Source: a bacterium
GTDB taxonomy: Bacteria > Zixibacteria > MSB-5A5 > WJJR01
DNA length: 64,000 bases
Direction of reading: 5' to 3'
NCBI GenBank assembly: GCA_021813505.1
Contig: JAKAKI010000072.1
Location: forward strand, 62,001 to 126,000
Below are positions 1-10,016 of the stretch, piece by piece (the stretch's first letter is position 1; each line of letters starts with the position of its first letter). A model generated the notes under the pieces. That model did no database searches, had not been told where the DNA came from, and was given only the letters and a program-made list of their open reading frames with translations. Position numbers and translations under genes: made by a program.

Positions 1-1
1 A

Positions 2-82
2 TTCGAGACTGAAGTCGGCAAGGGCACCACGTTTTATGTTCGACTCCCAATGAACAGTGAACAAGCAGTCGAAGCGGAGTGA
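2..82 (+). CDS. 3' end of a sensor histidine kinase (HATPase_c C-terminus), truncated by window edge
   Basis: Frame 2 reads FETEVGKGTTFYVRLPMNSEQAVEAE*, the typical G2-box end (GKGTTFYVRLP) of a histidine kinase ATPase domain. Confidence 0.8.
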   Translation, partial: FETEVGKGTTFYVRLPMNSEQAVEAE

Positions 83-95
83 CCGGGGGGATACT

Positions 96-518
96 ATGTC
101 GTTCTTCACCTGGAGCGAGGAATACGTGATCGGCGTCGAGCCTTCCGACAGGCAGCATGAGCGGCTCTTTGGCATTATGTGCGAGCTTCAGGCCGCGATC
201 GCAGAGGGACGAAGCACACCCGATGTTTCCTCGCTCATCGCGTGCCTCAAAGACTACACGATCACCCATTTCACCCAGGAAGAGAACTTGATGCTTCATT
301 GTCAGTTCCCGCTGTTGAGGCAGCACCAGACAGAGCATGCGGTGTTCGTCAAGAAGATCGTGGTCTTTGCGGAACGCTGCACCCAGGGTGACCAAGCAAT
401 GAGTCTTGAACTGCTCAGTTTCCTCCGGAACTGGCTGCTTCACCACATCCTCAAGATAGACCGGGCCTACGTGCCGTACGTCGTGGGGAAACAAATCGCC
501 CAGATTCCTCAGGGTTAG
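96..518 (+). CDS. Bacteriohemerythrin-like protein
   Basis: WSEEYVIGVEPSDRQHERLF...HFTQEENLM...HQTEHAVFVKKI...WLLHHILKIDRAYVPYV: hemerythrin iron-ligand pattern (H, HFxxEE, HxxEH, HHI..D). Start chosen at MSFFTW. Confidence 0.9.
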   Translation: MSFFTWSEEYVIGVEPSDRQHERLFGIMCELQAAIAEGRSTPDVSSLIACLKDYTITHFTQEENLMLHCQFPLLRQHQTEHAVFVKKIVVFAERCTQGDQAMSLELLSFLRNWLLHHILKIDRAYVPYVVGKQIAQIPQG

Positions 519-887
519 CGGCTGTTATCCAAGTCTCTCCCTCTCCCTTGACAAGGTTTCCGCGTGGGATCATCGGCCTTGGCTGAGATTTTCGGTTCGC
601 GAGTATCCGGCTGGTTATCGCGACCGACCTCTGCCATATCTACTGGGGCAAAAGAAGCTGCCGCGACTCTGCCCACCCATTACGGGTATGGCGACGTCGA
701 CGAGGGTGTGCTTTGCGCATTTGAAAACCAGAGAGCCTGGCAGGCAACCCTGGGTGCTTTGAAATGGCTTGCAGCCAGGACGGCGTACCGGATTGACGGG
801 GCAGCCTGACTCCGTTCAGTCAACAGCCGTAGGGATCAGGGTTTCGCGGTGATGGGGAAGGCGACTGCCAGCACGGGATACTCGAAC

Positions 888-1206
888 AAGTTCGCAGACC
901 GTTTCACTCGGCCCGCCATTTTCAAGCCCCTCCACTGCAACGACTTACAAGACCACCGAATATCGATTTTCAACTCCCCAAAAGCCCTCCATCGTAACTC
1001 CAAAGCACGTCGCGGATTAGCAAACCGTCGCGATGACGATTTCGGATTCGCTTGGATGGTGTGCGAGTGATACGGTTCGCGAAAGGCATCGCGACTTCGG
1101 TCGAATGACCGGCGATTTCCATCTGGAAATCTAGGATTTGGTGACCCTCGGAAGCAATAAGGGGCGCCCGACGACGCCCCTCTCTTACACCGCACTGGTT
1201 GTTCGC
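888..1206. repeat. Intergenic block duplicated at ~44102-44424 downstream of another dockerin gene
   Basis: GTTCGCAGACCGTTTCACTCGGCCCGCCATTTTCAA... and GGTGTGCGAGTGATACGGTTCGCGAAA recur at 44104 onward with substitutions; both lie 3' of a minus-strand dockerin gene. Confidence 0.75.
1161..1183 (-). terminator. Hairpin downstream of dockerin gene
   Basis: AGGGGCG-N8-CGCCCCT hairpin directly after the stop of the minus-strand gene; same stem with a different loop at ~44374-44398. Confidence 0.6.
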
Positions 1207-2085
1207 TCACGGGCAGTTCGTTGGGTACGGGCTGCAGGCGCAGGGATCGCACGGTGCCGGACCGTTGCTAAACAGATAGTCGTTCAGATAGATCACGTCG
1301 AGTACATCATCCCCGCCATCGCAATTCACGTCACCTCGGTCGACATGCGGACAGCCCTGATCCGTGGGCGGAATCGGGTAGCCACCGAAGACATAATCGA
1401 TGAGGGACATCAGGTCGAACACGTCAAACGCCGCGTCCCCGTTGAGATCGCCGTGGTGGACACAATTGCAGGCAGCGATGGTGACAATGCCCTTTGTGAA
1501 CGAAGGCAGCAACCCTGTAGGTGGTCCCGTGGGATTGGTTCGAACGAACTGCAGATGGTTGGACACTACGGTGCACGTGGTGTCCACCTCAAAAGTACCA
1601 AGCGTGTTCGTCACGTTTACGATCATTCGCATCGATGGGGTGATATCCGTCCCAGGAGACAGCGTGGGCGATGCAATTCGAATTCGCGCGAACATGGCTC
1701 CCTCTGGCGATGCCCCCACCGTGCGGCTGGAGTCCGCGCGTCTGGTGGCGATATCTCGAAACCCTATCCCGCCATAGCTTTCGCAGATGTAGTTCTCCGT
1801 GGAATACTGGTAGTTGATGACGGCATCCGTCATCACTGAATCCATACGCCCGCCCCAAGATAGCGCCAAGTCCGTGATGAAGGAACCCGTGGATACCTCA
1901 CGGATCTTCAAGGGTATGATGACCGCAGCCAGCGGGAAATCGTTCGTGACGCGGACGCCAATAACTACGCCTTGAGCTCCCGCCATGACCGTCTTCGATT
2001 CGACCACCACGGAGTTGGCGGCCTCCGCCCGACCGGACAGAGAAACTCCGGATACCAATACCCAGATTATGGCTCGATTCTTCAT
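1207..2085 (-). CDS. Secreted protein with C-terminal dockerin type I-like repeats
   Basis: N-terminal signal peptide (MKNRAIIWVLVSGVSLSGRAEA); C-terminus HGDLNGDAAFDVFDLMSLIDYVFGG...DRGDVNCDGGDDVLDVIYLNDYLFSNGPAPCDPC. Confidence 0.85.
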   Translation of the reverse strand: MKNRAIIWVLVSGVSLSGRAEAANSVVVESKTVMAGAQGVVIGVRVTNDFPLAAVIIPLKIREVSTGSFITDLALSWGGRMDSVMTDAVINYQYSTENYICESYGGIGFRDIATRRADSSRTVGASPEGAMFARIRIASPTLSPGTDITPSMRMIVNVTNTLGTFEVDTTCTVVSNHLQFVRTNPTGPPTGLLPSFTKGIVTIAACNCVHHGDLNGDAAFDVFDLMSLIDYVFGGYPIPPTDQGCPHVDRGDVNCDGGDDVLDVIYLNDYLFSNGPAPCDPCACSPYPTNCP

Positions 2086-2131
2086 GGTCAGTTCCTTTCT
2101 GTGCGGTCGAACTAGTTCCATCTCCAGTTGC

Positions 2132-5100
2132 TCACCGGATTTCACCGGCAATTGCTGTTCGTGACTCCTTGGATGCTGTCGCACTTGGGCGGGACACAAT
2201 ACTCTCCAGACCTCGCCTTACACTTGGCGACGCGATACAGGGATCACACGGTGATGCACCCCCACTAAACGCCGCGTCGATGAGGTAGATCACATCGAAC
2301 ACGTCGATGGACGCATTGCAATTGACGTCTGCCCGCTCATTTCTGCAGGTCAGATCCTGTGGCCGGGGGTCATCATTGAAGCATATGCCAATCAGTCCAA
2401 TGACATCAAAGACATCGATGGCTAAGTCGGCATTGATATCGCCTTGAAGTGGGCAGTCGCAGGGCAAGATTCCCCTATTCAGGAAGATTTGAGCAATGGT
2501 AAAAGCATGGGCGGCGGCGTAGGCGAGAGTGTCAGCCTTGAGCAGGTAGCGCGCGCCGACAAGAAAACTCGGATTCACAACGCCCGCCGTTCTCATTCTT
2601 TCGAAGCTCCTCAGGCACAGGCTGTCGGTGATCCTCTTGCCCAAGGCGTCCTTCATCTGCCAGAGACAGGCCGACCAGATCTCGCCGTCTTCATGTGGTT
2701 CATTTACAATGTCCTGGGGGTAGTGTTTGGATGAATTCACGCGCCGAACAAATGGTTGCGAGGAGGGTAGACTCCGATTGAACCATTCCCCCCAGTAGGT
2801 GGCGGGGAAAGCCGTTGGACACAACATTTCAATGGCGGACGTCGCCCAGTAGTCTGATGTGCCCTCACAGATTGCGTTCGTCTCATTTGGCGCGTTAGGC
2901 GGACCAAAGGTACTGGGGGCAATATTGTCCATGATCGCGTGGCAGTACTCATGCAGAATGAAGTCGGCGTCTTCACCTGCGTCTGTTCCACCATCGCCGA
3001 GCCTAATCCAGCCAGAACCATAGGGGTAGGGTGTCTCGTACCATCCGTTGTGAGCGGTGTCACCGTGAGGATCCACTGGAAGCTGCCGGTTACAAGCGCT
3101 AAAGAAACCCAGAGTCTGCAGGTATGTCTGGTTCCAATCTATCCAAAAATAGCACATGACAGCCTCGAATCCCGTATCGTGGCGAAAGAAGGGGAATAGA
3201 CCGTCCGTGGATCGGGGGGGAGTCACAGTAGGTGTGTGCAGATCACGAATGACTACATATGACCCCTTTAGGCTATCTCCTGGCGAGGTTCGGTGCGGGA
3301 GTGCTCCGACATTCCAATATGCCACGAAAGGCACCGCCTCGTCAGCGTCGGCGTGATCCCAGAGCGTCGAGTCATCCAAGGAGTGAATCGGATTGGGGAG
3401 GAATATCGTATTCATGCGGGGATCTTCGTTCCACCGCTCGAGCTTCAGGCCGGTCCAGCACTCAGTCAAACCCAATTCGTTATAGGAATACCACCCCTTT
3501 CTCTGACCGCTTTCATCGTAGAGTTCCAAGCGAAAGTCCCAATAGCCGTGTAGTCCAGGGGATACGACACCACCGTGGTTCTTCAGGATGAGAGAGTCGG
3601 CCTGAGAGATGTAAAACGGTTGCGTCGCCAGATGCAGAAGCTCTGAATCTGCCGAGTACCGGGCATAGATCCGTGCGGTCACAGAGTATGTGCTATCGTA
3701 GCCAGGAGCAACCCGAAAGACGAGCGTGTCATGGCGGTTATAGGAATCCAGGTCAAGGTCGGGTCCATAACGAACCGCAATCAGCGTGCAGCGAAAGCGG
3801 GTATCTTCTCCGGCTGATTCGAGATGAAGCGATGAAAGCTCAGGCTCAATGCCGTAATTCAGCGTTGTGATCGGTACCATGAGAGAATCCAGAACGACAA
3901 GTTTGAAATCCCAGCGGCTGCGGTGCGGGATGGCTATGTTCATGGAGTACCACCATGGGTCTCCTCGATAGATTCTATACCCCGATGACTGCCTCATCAG
4001 CGATTGTGTCAACAAAGAATCCCGACCCCAAACTTGCACGTAGATGATGGAAGAGGGCTCGTCGGTGTCGATGGCCCACGTTAGATACGCGGGGGGTTGA
4101 AATCCATCACTATCGTCATCCGTACCATCAAGATAGCAGTAACTGTCCAAGATGGTAAAGTAGTGGTTTGGTTGTTGGGACTGCCCTGACTTGCCGAGCT
4201 GAGTGGAAACGCCGACCTTTGGTGGGCTCGCGAACGCGCTGGACTGATAACGACGCGGCTCAGGGATCTTCGAACTGTCTGGAGGTGGCTTTGTGGGAAG
4301 GACGACTTCCCGTCTCCTCTCCGTGTCTCGTGGAGCCAATTCGAGTATCGGAACTCGACCGGGGGGGGGACTTGATGGGCGTTCCGCGGAATCCATAGAT
4401 TTCGCAGTGTCTTGCCCGAAGATTGACGGGAAAATGGGCTCTTCTGAAATGAAATTATTGATCACTTTCAGCACGTCACCCGTCTTGGCGTCAAGAATGA
4501 AATTGTTTGAAAAAGAGTCGCTGTTGACTAGAACTCATCCCAAAAATCGAATTCTGGGTGGGATCGAGTCGGCTGGCCAGGTCACCTCACCTATGAAGAC
4601 TGGTTTAGCAAACTGCGTGCCAGAGCGCCGAAAGTGAATTTTGGGATAGCCTCTAGGACATTCGCGTTGGGTAGAAAGTACGCGAGTCGTGCGGGGACCT
4701 CGGGAAAGACGATGAGCCTCGCTCGATCCTTGAGCACCATCGAATCTGGGGCGAGTGCCTGACGCAACACGCGTTCGACGGCGTCAGCCGATAGGACCGG
4801 CGTCACATCAAGCGAATCAATGCGGTAGGAAGTGCCACCGACCCAAATGACCCGGCCAACCGGGTTCACATGTACCAGGACACTCGCCTGATATACTGTC
4901 ACCCCTCTAAAGACCTCTTGAAACTTTACGATGGTCGCTGGACGAGTGGGGTCGGCATCATACCATGATGTGTCAAACACAAAAGCAACATCACTTGGAT
5001 CGTTTTCTTGCGGCAACCCAGTGAACAGAGCCCTGTATTCTTGTGAGAATTGATCGGCGATTTCCCGAGGGGAACCATAATAGCGTTTCGATTCCCCAGC

Positions 5101-5448
5101 AATGCCCATTGGCATGCCTGTCTGTTCGTTCCATTCGATATGCCAACGCTTCACCGAACTGCTGTCAAGCCGTGCTTTGATTGCCACCGCCGCCGGGTTG
5201 TGTGGCACGTTGGACTTCTCTTCCGATTTCGGCGCAGCCACATGTGGCTTGGCCCACCAGCCACGTTCTCGCGGTTGAGCAACTTTAGCACCAGCCGCCA
5301 AGAGTGCGATCAACACCAGCAGGACCGGCAACACATTCTTGGTGAACCTGCGTCTGACCATGGGTTCCCTCCCTTCGGCTAGATATCTAGTTGTACAATC
5401 ACAGTTCAATACCCTAGGCAATACACATGAAGTTCGCGAATATTCCAT
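2132..5448 (-). pseudogene. FTP/PepSY-propeptide zinc metallopeptidase with dockerin, split by a frameshift and an in-frame TGA
   Basis: 5' part 4591-5448 is an FTP-like propeptide (signal peptide + QEVFRGVTVYQASVLVHVNPVGRVIWVGGTSYRI); 3' part 2132-~4520 carries HEYCHAIMDN (HExxH), a distal E (ICEGTSDYWATSA) and dockerin repeats. Between them another frame reads SGTQFAKPVFIGEVTWPADSIPPRIRFLG*VLVNSDSFSNNFILDAKTGDVLKVINN. Confidence 0.8.
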
Positions 5449-5580
5449 TTGTCAACAAGATTCTGGATCGAGGTTTGCTTCAGGCCGACTCAGATGTACT
5501 CAGTAATAGTCGGTACTTCGGTTCGTGACAGCGAAGTGCTCCTGCGCTGGCTCACAGCAAGCACGAAACCTTATCTCTAC

Positions 5581-5745
5581 CTAATTCGTTTCATCATGGT
5601 AGACAACCGTTTCGACCAGCGATTGCACCAGATTGACCCGCTCAGCCGGATAGAGCGCATCCCACAGGCCGGTGAATTGGGCGAGGGTTTGCGCGAGGTG
5701 TGCTGAGTCGAAAGCTCGTGGCGCAGGATGAGGCGATCTGAAACT
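5581..5745 (-). pseudogene. Decayed C-terminal fragment of a second serine recombinase
   Basis: Reverse complement reads DSAHLAQTLAQFTGLWDALYPAERVNLVQSLVETVVYHDETN*, homologous to the C-terminus of the adjacent recombinase; a 1-nt gap shifts the upstream RLILRHE part. Confidence 0.8.
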
Positions 5746-5763
5746 CCGGGATTTAGTGACGTC

Positions 5764-7338
5764 TTAGCCGGATGTCTTGAAGTGGAATTCGAGATGATCC
5801 GTCTCGTCGTGGTAGACCACTGAGTCGATCAGAGAGTGAACCAATCGGACGCGCTCCAGCGGGTAGAGCGCATCCCACAGGTCGGTGAACTGAGCGAGAG
5901 TTTGGGTGAGATGCTCGCGATTGATCGTCTGAGCGTCGAGCGCGGCCAACTCCTGCTGCGCCGTCTGGAGCCGTGCATTGAGCCTTTGCACCTCAGCCTG
6001 ATGTTCCTTGATCCGCTCTCCTACCACCTCAGGTAGCTCCCCGGTGGGGCTCTCCAGCGTGCTCACGAGGCGTTTGATGGCTTCCTCCCGTTGCTCGCGC
6101 TGCCGGAGTAGGCGGGTGCGTTCTGTCTCCAGGAACTCGCGTCCTTGTTTGGTTTGCTCCAAGGCCTCGGGGAATACCTGGTCGACAAGGGCCGGATCCT
6201 GGGCCATGCGTTTGATCTCCTTGATGATGGCCGCTTCCACCTCCGGCGCGGAGAGGGTGGGAGTGGGGCAAGCCTCCCGACCCTGCTTCTCGGCGGAACT
6301 GCACCTTAGGTAGGAGTATCTCCGGTCCCCCTTGCTCGTCCAAGAATACGCCATTGCGGCCCCACAGCGGCCGCACTTCACCAGTCGACGGAGGATCGTG
6401 CCGTTCTTGTTCCGGGTGACCACGTCACCGTAGTTGCGATTGGCAACCAGAAGGGCGCCAACTTGCCGGAAGGTATCCTCGTCGACGATGGCCTCATGCA
6501 AGCCCGGGTAGACTTCATCGTGGAGCGTGACCTGGCCGATGTAGAGCGGGTTGATCAACAGCCGCTGCAGGTAGACCTTCTCAAACCGGGTTCCGGTGCG
6601 CCGGACACCCTCCCGCGTGAACCACGACTTGCGTTTCCAGCCGCGGGTGTTGACGTGCTTGGCGACGGCCAACAGAGAGCGATGCTCGAGGTAGAGATCG
6701 AATAGCTCCCTGACCATCGCGGCTTCCTCGGGGTTCACGATCAGCCGGTGGTTGAGCCTGTCGATGTCGTAGCCGAGTGGCGGGTGACCGCCGGTATACC
6801 GGCCTTTCTTCTTGGCCGCATGAATTTTCTCACGGGTCCTTTCACTACCTATCTCTCTTTCGAATTGTGCAAAACTGACAAGCACATTGATGAGAAGCCG
6901 GCCAGCCGATGAGCCGGTATTGATCTGCTGTGTGACCGCGACGAACGAGACCTGCTTATCTTCGAAGTACTCCATCATTTGCAGGAACTGAAGCAGGGAG
7001 CGGGACAGTCTGTCGATCTTCACGACCACCACCGCATCAACCATGCCCTGCTCGATATCGGCCAGGAGTCGCTGCAGCGCGGGTCTGTCTGTCGTTCCCC
7101 CGGAGTAGGCTCCGTCCTGATAAGCCTCCGGCAATGCGACCCACCCGTCGCCCTTCAGGGAGGCGATGTAGGCGGCACACGCCTCCCGTTGGGCGTCCAA
7201 GGAGTTGAAGTCAGAGTGAAGATTCTCATCGGTGCTCTTACGGCAGTAGATTGCCGCACGAATCTGCTTCGCCGGGGCCGGGGATTCCACCCGGGTACCC
7301 CGGCGAGGGGTGCGACGCTGGAGGGCGAGCGGGCTCAC
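5764..7338 (-). CDS. Large serine recombinase (resolvase + recombinase + zinc ribbon), element A
   Basis: AAIYCRKSTDENLHSDFNSLDAQREAC..., VVVVKIDRLSRSLLQF, zinc ribbon CGRCGAAM...CSSAEKQGREAC, coiled coil C-terminus. Confidence 0.95.
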   Translation of the reverse strand: MSPLALQRRTPRRGTRVESPAPAKQIRAAIYCRKSTDENLHSDFNSLDAQREACAAYIASLKGDGWVALPEAYQDGAYSGGTTDRPALQRLLADIEQGMVDAVVVVKIDRLSRSLLQFLQMMEYFEDKQVSFVAVTQQINTGSSAGRLLINVLVSFAQFEREIGSERTREKIHAAKKKGRYTGGHPPLGYDIDRLNHRLIVNPEEAAMVRELFDLYLEHRSLLAVAKHVNTRGWKRKSWFTREGVRRTGTRFEKVYLQRLLINPLYIGQVTLHDEVYPGLHEAIVDEDTFRQVGALLVANRNYGDVVTRNKNGTILRRLVKCGRCGAAMAYSWTSKGDRRYSYLRCSSAEKQGREACPTPTLSAPEVEAAIIKEIKRMAQDPALVDQVFPEALEQTKQGREFLETERTRLLRQREQREEAIKRLVSTLESPTGELPEVVGERIKEHQAEVQRLNARLQTAQQELAALDAQTINREHLTQTLAQFTDLWDALYPLERVRLVHSLIDSVVYHDETDHLEFHFKTSG

Positions 7339-8297
7339 TGACCAGCCTTCTCCTTCACGCCAAGGCGCGCAAGCTTGGCGTACTTGCCGAGGTGGAAGAA
7401 CAGGTGCCCGTTGATAGCCTTGGCTCCGGTAATCGCCATCGCCAGAGCCGAGAGCGACCGGTACGGTTTGCCTTGGTATTCGAAGCCATCTTCAGTCACA
7501 CGCACCAGCAGCTTCTTGCCCTTGTAGACGCGCTCGATCGTGGTCCCGACCTTGGGCAGCCGGGGGTCGCGCTGCCGCGCAGGTTTGGCCGCGGTGGCCG
7601 TTTCCTTGCCTTCAGCGCCTGCTTTGGCTCTGGAGTGGCGCTTGGCTTTGCCGCGCTTGCGTTTGAATTCGACCGTCAGCGTGGGCTTCAGCGCCGGTTC
7701 GGGTGAGGCGGCAGTCGCCGCCGCGTCCGCCTGAATCTTCTCGGCGATCTTCTTGACGAGTTGCTTGCGATTGCGGCTCAGGCTGGCCTTGCCGAACACC
7801 GCCTCGTATTCCTCGCGCAAGGCTCCGAGGTTCATGCTGGTCAGCGCCGCCAGCCGATTACTCACACTTGCCTTGTCAGGCGACGCTTCAGCCGCAGTCT
7901 GCCGCTCCGACTCCTCCTCTTTCTTTGCCCGCAGCTTGTTGATCATCCGGATGAGCGTCCCCCGGTCTCGGGTCAGGACTCTCCGGGTCGTCATGGCGTT
8001 CAACTGCCGTTGCAGGTTCTCGATGCTCCAATCCTCCAGCGGGAGGGTAGGCAGCGGGGCCTCGACTTCGGTTTTCGCCTCCGCCGCCTTCGTGCGGGCC
8101 TCCCGCTTGTCCTTGATCTCCTGCGTGTGCAGCCCGCGGCGGATCTGCCCGATCAGAACCACCCTGTTCCGGACAATCGTTTCCTCACCGAAGACCTCTT
8201 TGTACTTGGCCTGCAGGTCGGAGAGATCCATCGCCTCTAAGTCCTGCGGCTGTGGCTTCCCGCCTGCGGCGGGGCCATCTGTTCGACTGATTCTCAT
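7335..8297 (-). CDS. DUF2924-like recombinase-associated protein
   Basis: C-terminal PRLPKVGTTIERVYKGKKLLVRVTEDGFEYQGKPYRSLSALAMAITGAKAINGHLFF typical of DUF2924; overlaps recombinase start. Confidence 0.85.
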   Translation of the reverse strand: MRISRTDGPAAGGKPQPQDLEAMDLSDLQAKYKEVFGEETIVRNRVVLIGQIRRGLHTQEIKDKREARTKAAEAKTEVEAPLPTLPLEDWSIENLQRQLNAMTTRRVLTRDRGTLIRMINKLRAKKEEESERQTAAEASPDKASVSNRLAALTSMNLGALREEYEAVFGKASLSRNRKQLVKKIAEKIQADAAATAASPEPALKPTLTVEFKRKRGKAKRHSRAKAGAEGKETATAAKPARQRDPRLPKVGTTIERVYKGKKLLVRVTEDGFEYQGKPYRSLSALAMAITGAKAINGHLFFHLGKYAKLARLGVKEKAGQ

Positions 8298-8298
8298 A

Positions 8299-8559
8299 CT
8301 ACTCTCCTTGAGAAGGTTTCTGATGCGGCTCCAAGTCAGCCAACGGACGTTCTGCGATCAGTCGCCGAGCACTATCAAGCGGAATCTCCGGAATAGTGGA
8401 AGAATCTGAACGCGGCGCTAACTCGCGCGGTGTCCGGTACATACGGGACTGCGTCAGGAGCCGCAGGCAGGCTCTGGCGAGAAGAATCGAGAACTCGTTC
8501 ACGCATCCGCGCTCGGTCTCCCTGATGGCAGCTAACTGGAGAGGTGGGCTCGGCATCAA
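8299..8559 (-). CDS. Small hypothetical protein upstream of DUF2924
   Basis: 86 aa; fits between terL stop and DUF2924 start; LLARACLRLL resembles IATAYLRLL of the equivalent ORF in element B. Confidence 0.55.
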   Translation of the reverse strand: MMPSPPLQLAAIRETERGCVNEFSILLARACLRLLTQSRMYRTPRELAPRSDSSTIPEIPLDSARRLIAERPLADLEPHQKPSQGE

Positions 8560-10016
8560 TAGAGCCCTCTCTGGATACGCTCGGCGATGGCTCGCTCCCG
8601 CGCCCGGTGGGCGGCCTGTAACCCGGATGTCGACTGCCCCAGGAATCGCGGATCGGTCTGCACGAAGTAACGCAGGCAGGTCGCCAGATCGTCGGACTCG
8701 TCAATCGTTGACCAGCGATCACCCTCGCGCATCGCCTGTGTCTGCGGTTTCCAGGAGTACTTCTCCATCTGCCGGGCGGTGATCGGACAGGAGGCCATGA
8801 TCTCCAGCATGGCCCGGCCGGTGGACGGCGAGATCTCCAGCGCCGTCTGCACTAACTGGATCCCGCCGATCTTGTCGGTGCTGGCCGGTTGGACGGGAAT
8901 GCCGTGCTCCTGGTACTGCTGGGCGATGGAGGTGCCGGTTTCGTTCTCCTCCCAACCCCAGTGCGCGTCGATCCAGAAGCGCCGGATGTCCTCGTCCAGC
9001 GCCTTCTCTTTCATCGATTCCGCGCGGATATCGTCGCAGATGGCCGGGATCGGCTTGTGGAGGATCAACTCGCGGTAGCAGAACATCCGTTGCTGAGAGT
9101 CCACCCCGCACCAGAGCAGGTGATGTCCCTTGGCCCGTGAGGGGTGGGGATCGATGACCAGCGACTTGGTCGAGGTGCGGATTCGTTCGGCGTCGTAAGG
9201 GACAACATGTCGCTGGCGGACAAACATGGGATAGACCTGACCGCCCAGGTTGATCCACGTCCCATGCTCGCGCACCTCGCGCATCTGCGGATCCGGCTCA
9301 CTGGTCACAACGCTGGCCGCCGCCCCTTCGCCGAGGTGCGGGTTGTCGTGGATTGAGCCGGTGAAGCACTCTACCTCATGGTCCCCCTTCTCCCACTTTT
9401 CCCAGATCTCTTCATGCTCCCAGGTCTTGCCGAGAATCGGCGTCAGGGTGTTGATGGCATGGACCGGACCGCGCATTCCCACGCGCGCCATACTCTCTGC
9501 CCAGGCGTCCTGCGGACCGTGCTCGTCAAACCAGAGCAAATCCAATTCGACGCCGGCGAACTTCTGGGCACCGCTGCCCATATCGGTGAGTTTGTAGGAC
9601 ATGAACTGGATGGTGGAGCCGTTGGCGTAGGTGAGGGTGCGGTCACCCTTGGAGTACGCATGCTCCCAATCGCCACCCAACAGGTCCGCCGGGTTGACCA
9701 GGCGTTTGAAGATGGGCAGGATGATTTCCTTGATGCCGTAATCGAATCCGTCGCCGACGACACGGATGCGGCAAGGGACAGGACGAGTTTCGCGGTACGG
9801 ATGCCGTCCAGTGGCCCACCAGTCGCACTCCTTGGCGGCCGCCCAGGACTTGCCGAAACGGTTGCCGGTATAGATGCCGCGGATCCGCGCCAAGGATGAA
9901 TGGAATCGTTGCTGACCCGGGTGTGGCTGGTAGTCCAAAGCCCGCAACTGGGCCAGACGGGCGGCGATCCGCTCCGCCTCCGCCACGTGTTCCTGCAGAA
10001 GGCTCACGTCACTCAC
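8556..10016 (-). CDS. Phage terminase large subunit (TerL)
   Basis: HPGQQRFHSSLARIRGIYTGNRFGKSWAAAKE (Walker A), LDLLWFDEHGP (Walker B), C-terminal nuclease-like region with FWIDAHWGW. Confidence 0.85.
   Translation of the reverse strand: MSDVSLLQEHVAEAERIAARLAQLRALDYQPHPGQQRFHSSLARIRGIYTGNRFGKSWAAAKECDWWATGRHPYRETRPVPCRIRVVGDGFDYGIKEIILPIFKRLVNPADLLGGDWEHAYSKGDRTLTYANGSTIQFMSYKLTDMGSGAQKFAGVELDLLWFDEHGPQDAWAESMARVGMRGPVHAINTLTPILGKTWEHEEIWEKWEKGDHEVECFTGSIHDNPHLGEGAAASVVTSEPDPQMREVREHGTWINLGGQVYPMFVRQRHVVPYDAERIRTSTKSLVIDPHPSRAKGHHLLWCGVDSQQRMFCYRELILHKPIPAICDDIRAESMKEKALDEDIRRFWIDAHWGWEENETGTSIAQQYQEHGIPVQPASTDKIGGIQLVQTALEISPSTGRAMLEIMASCPITARQMEKYSWKPQTQAMREGDRWSTIDESDDLATCLRYFVQTDPRFLGQSTSGLQAAHRARERAIAERIQRGLY

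Noticed and set aside
836-1252. Minus-strand ORF whose translation is similar to ORF 44057-44470 (AFREPYHSHT...RALEL...FKIDIRWSCKSL)
   Set aside because: Similarity follows from the duplicated non-coding block; overlaps dockerin 3' ends out of frame and lacks a plausible start/RBS. Kept as a repeat, not a CDS.
5750-5775. Possible match between left junction TTAGCCGGATGT and right core (reverse complement TTATCCGATGT)
   Set aside because: Short, gapped and in inverted rather than direct orientation; not adequate to call attL/attR.
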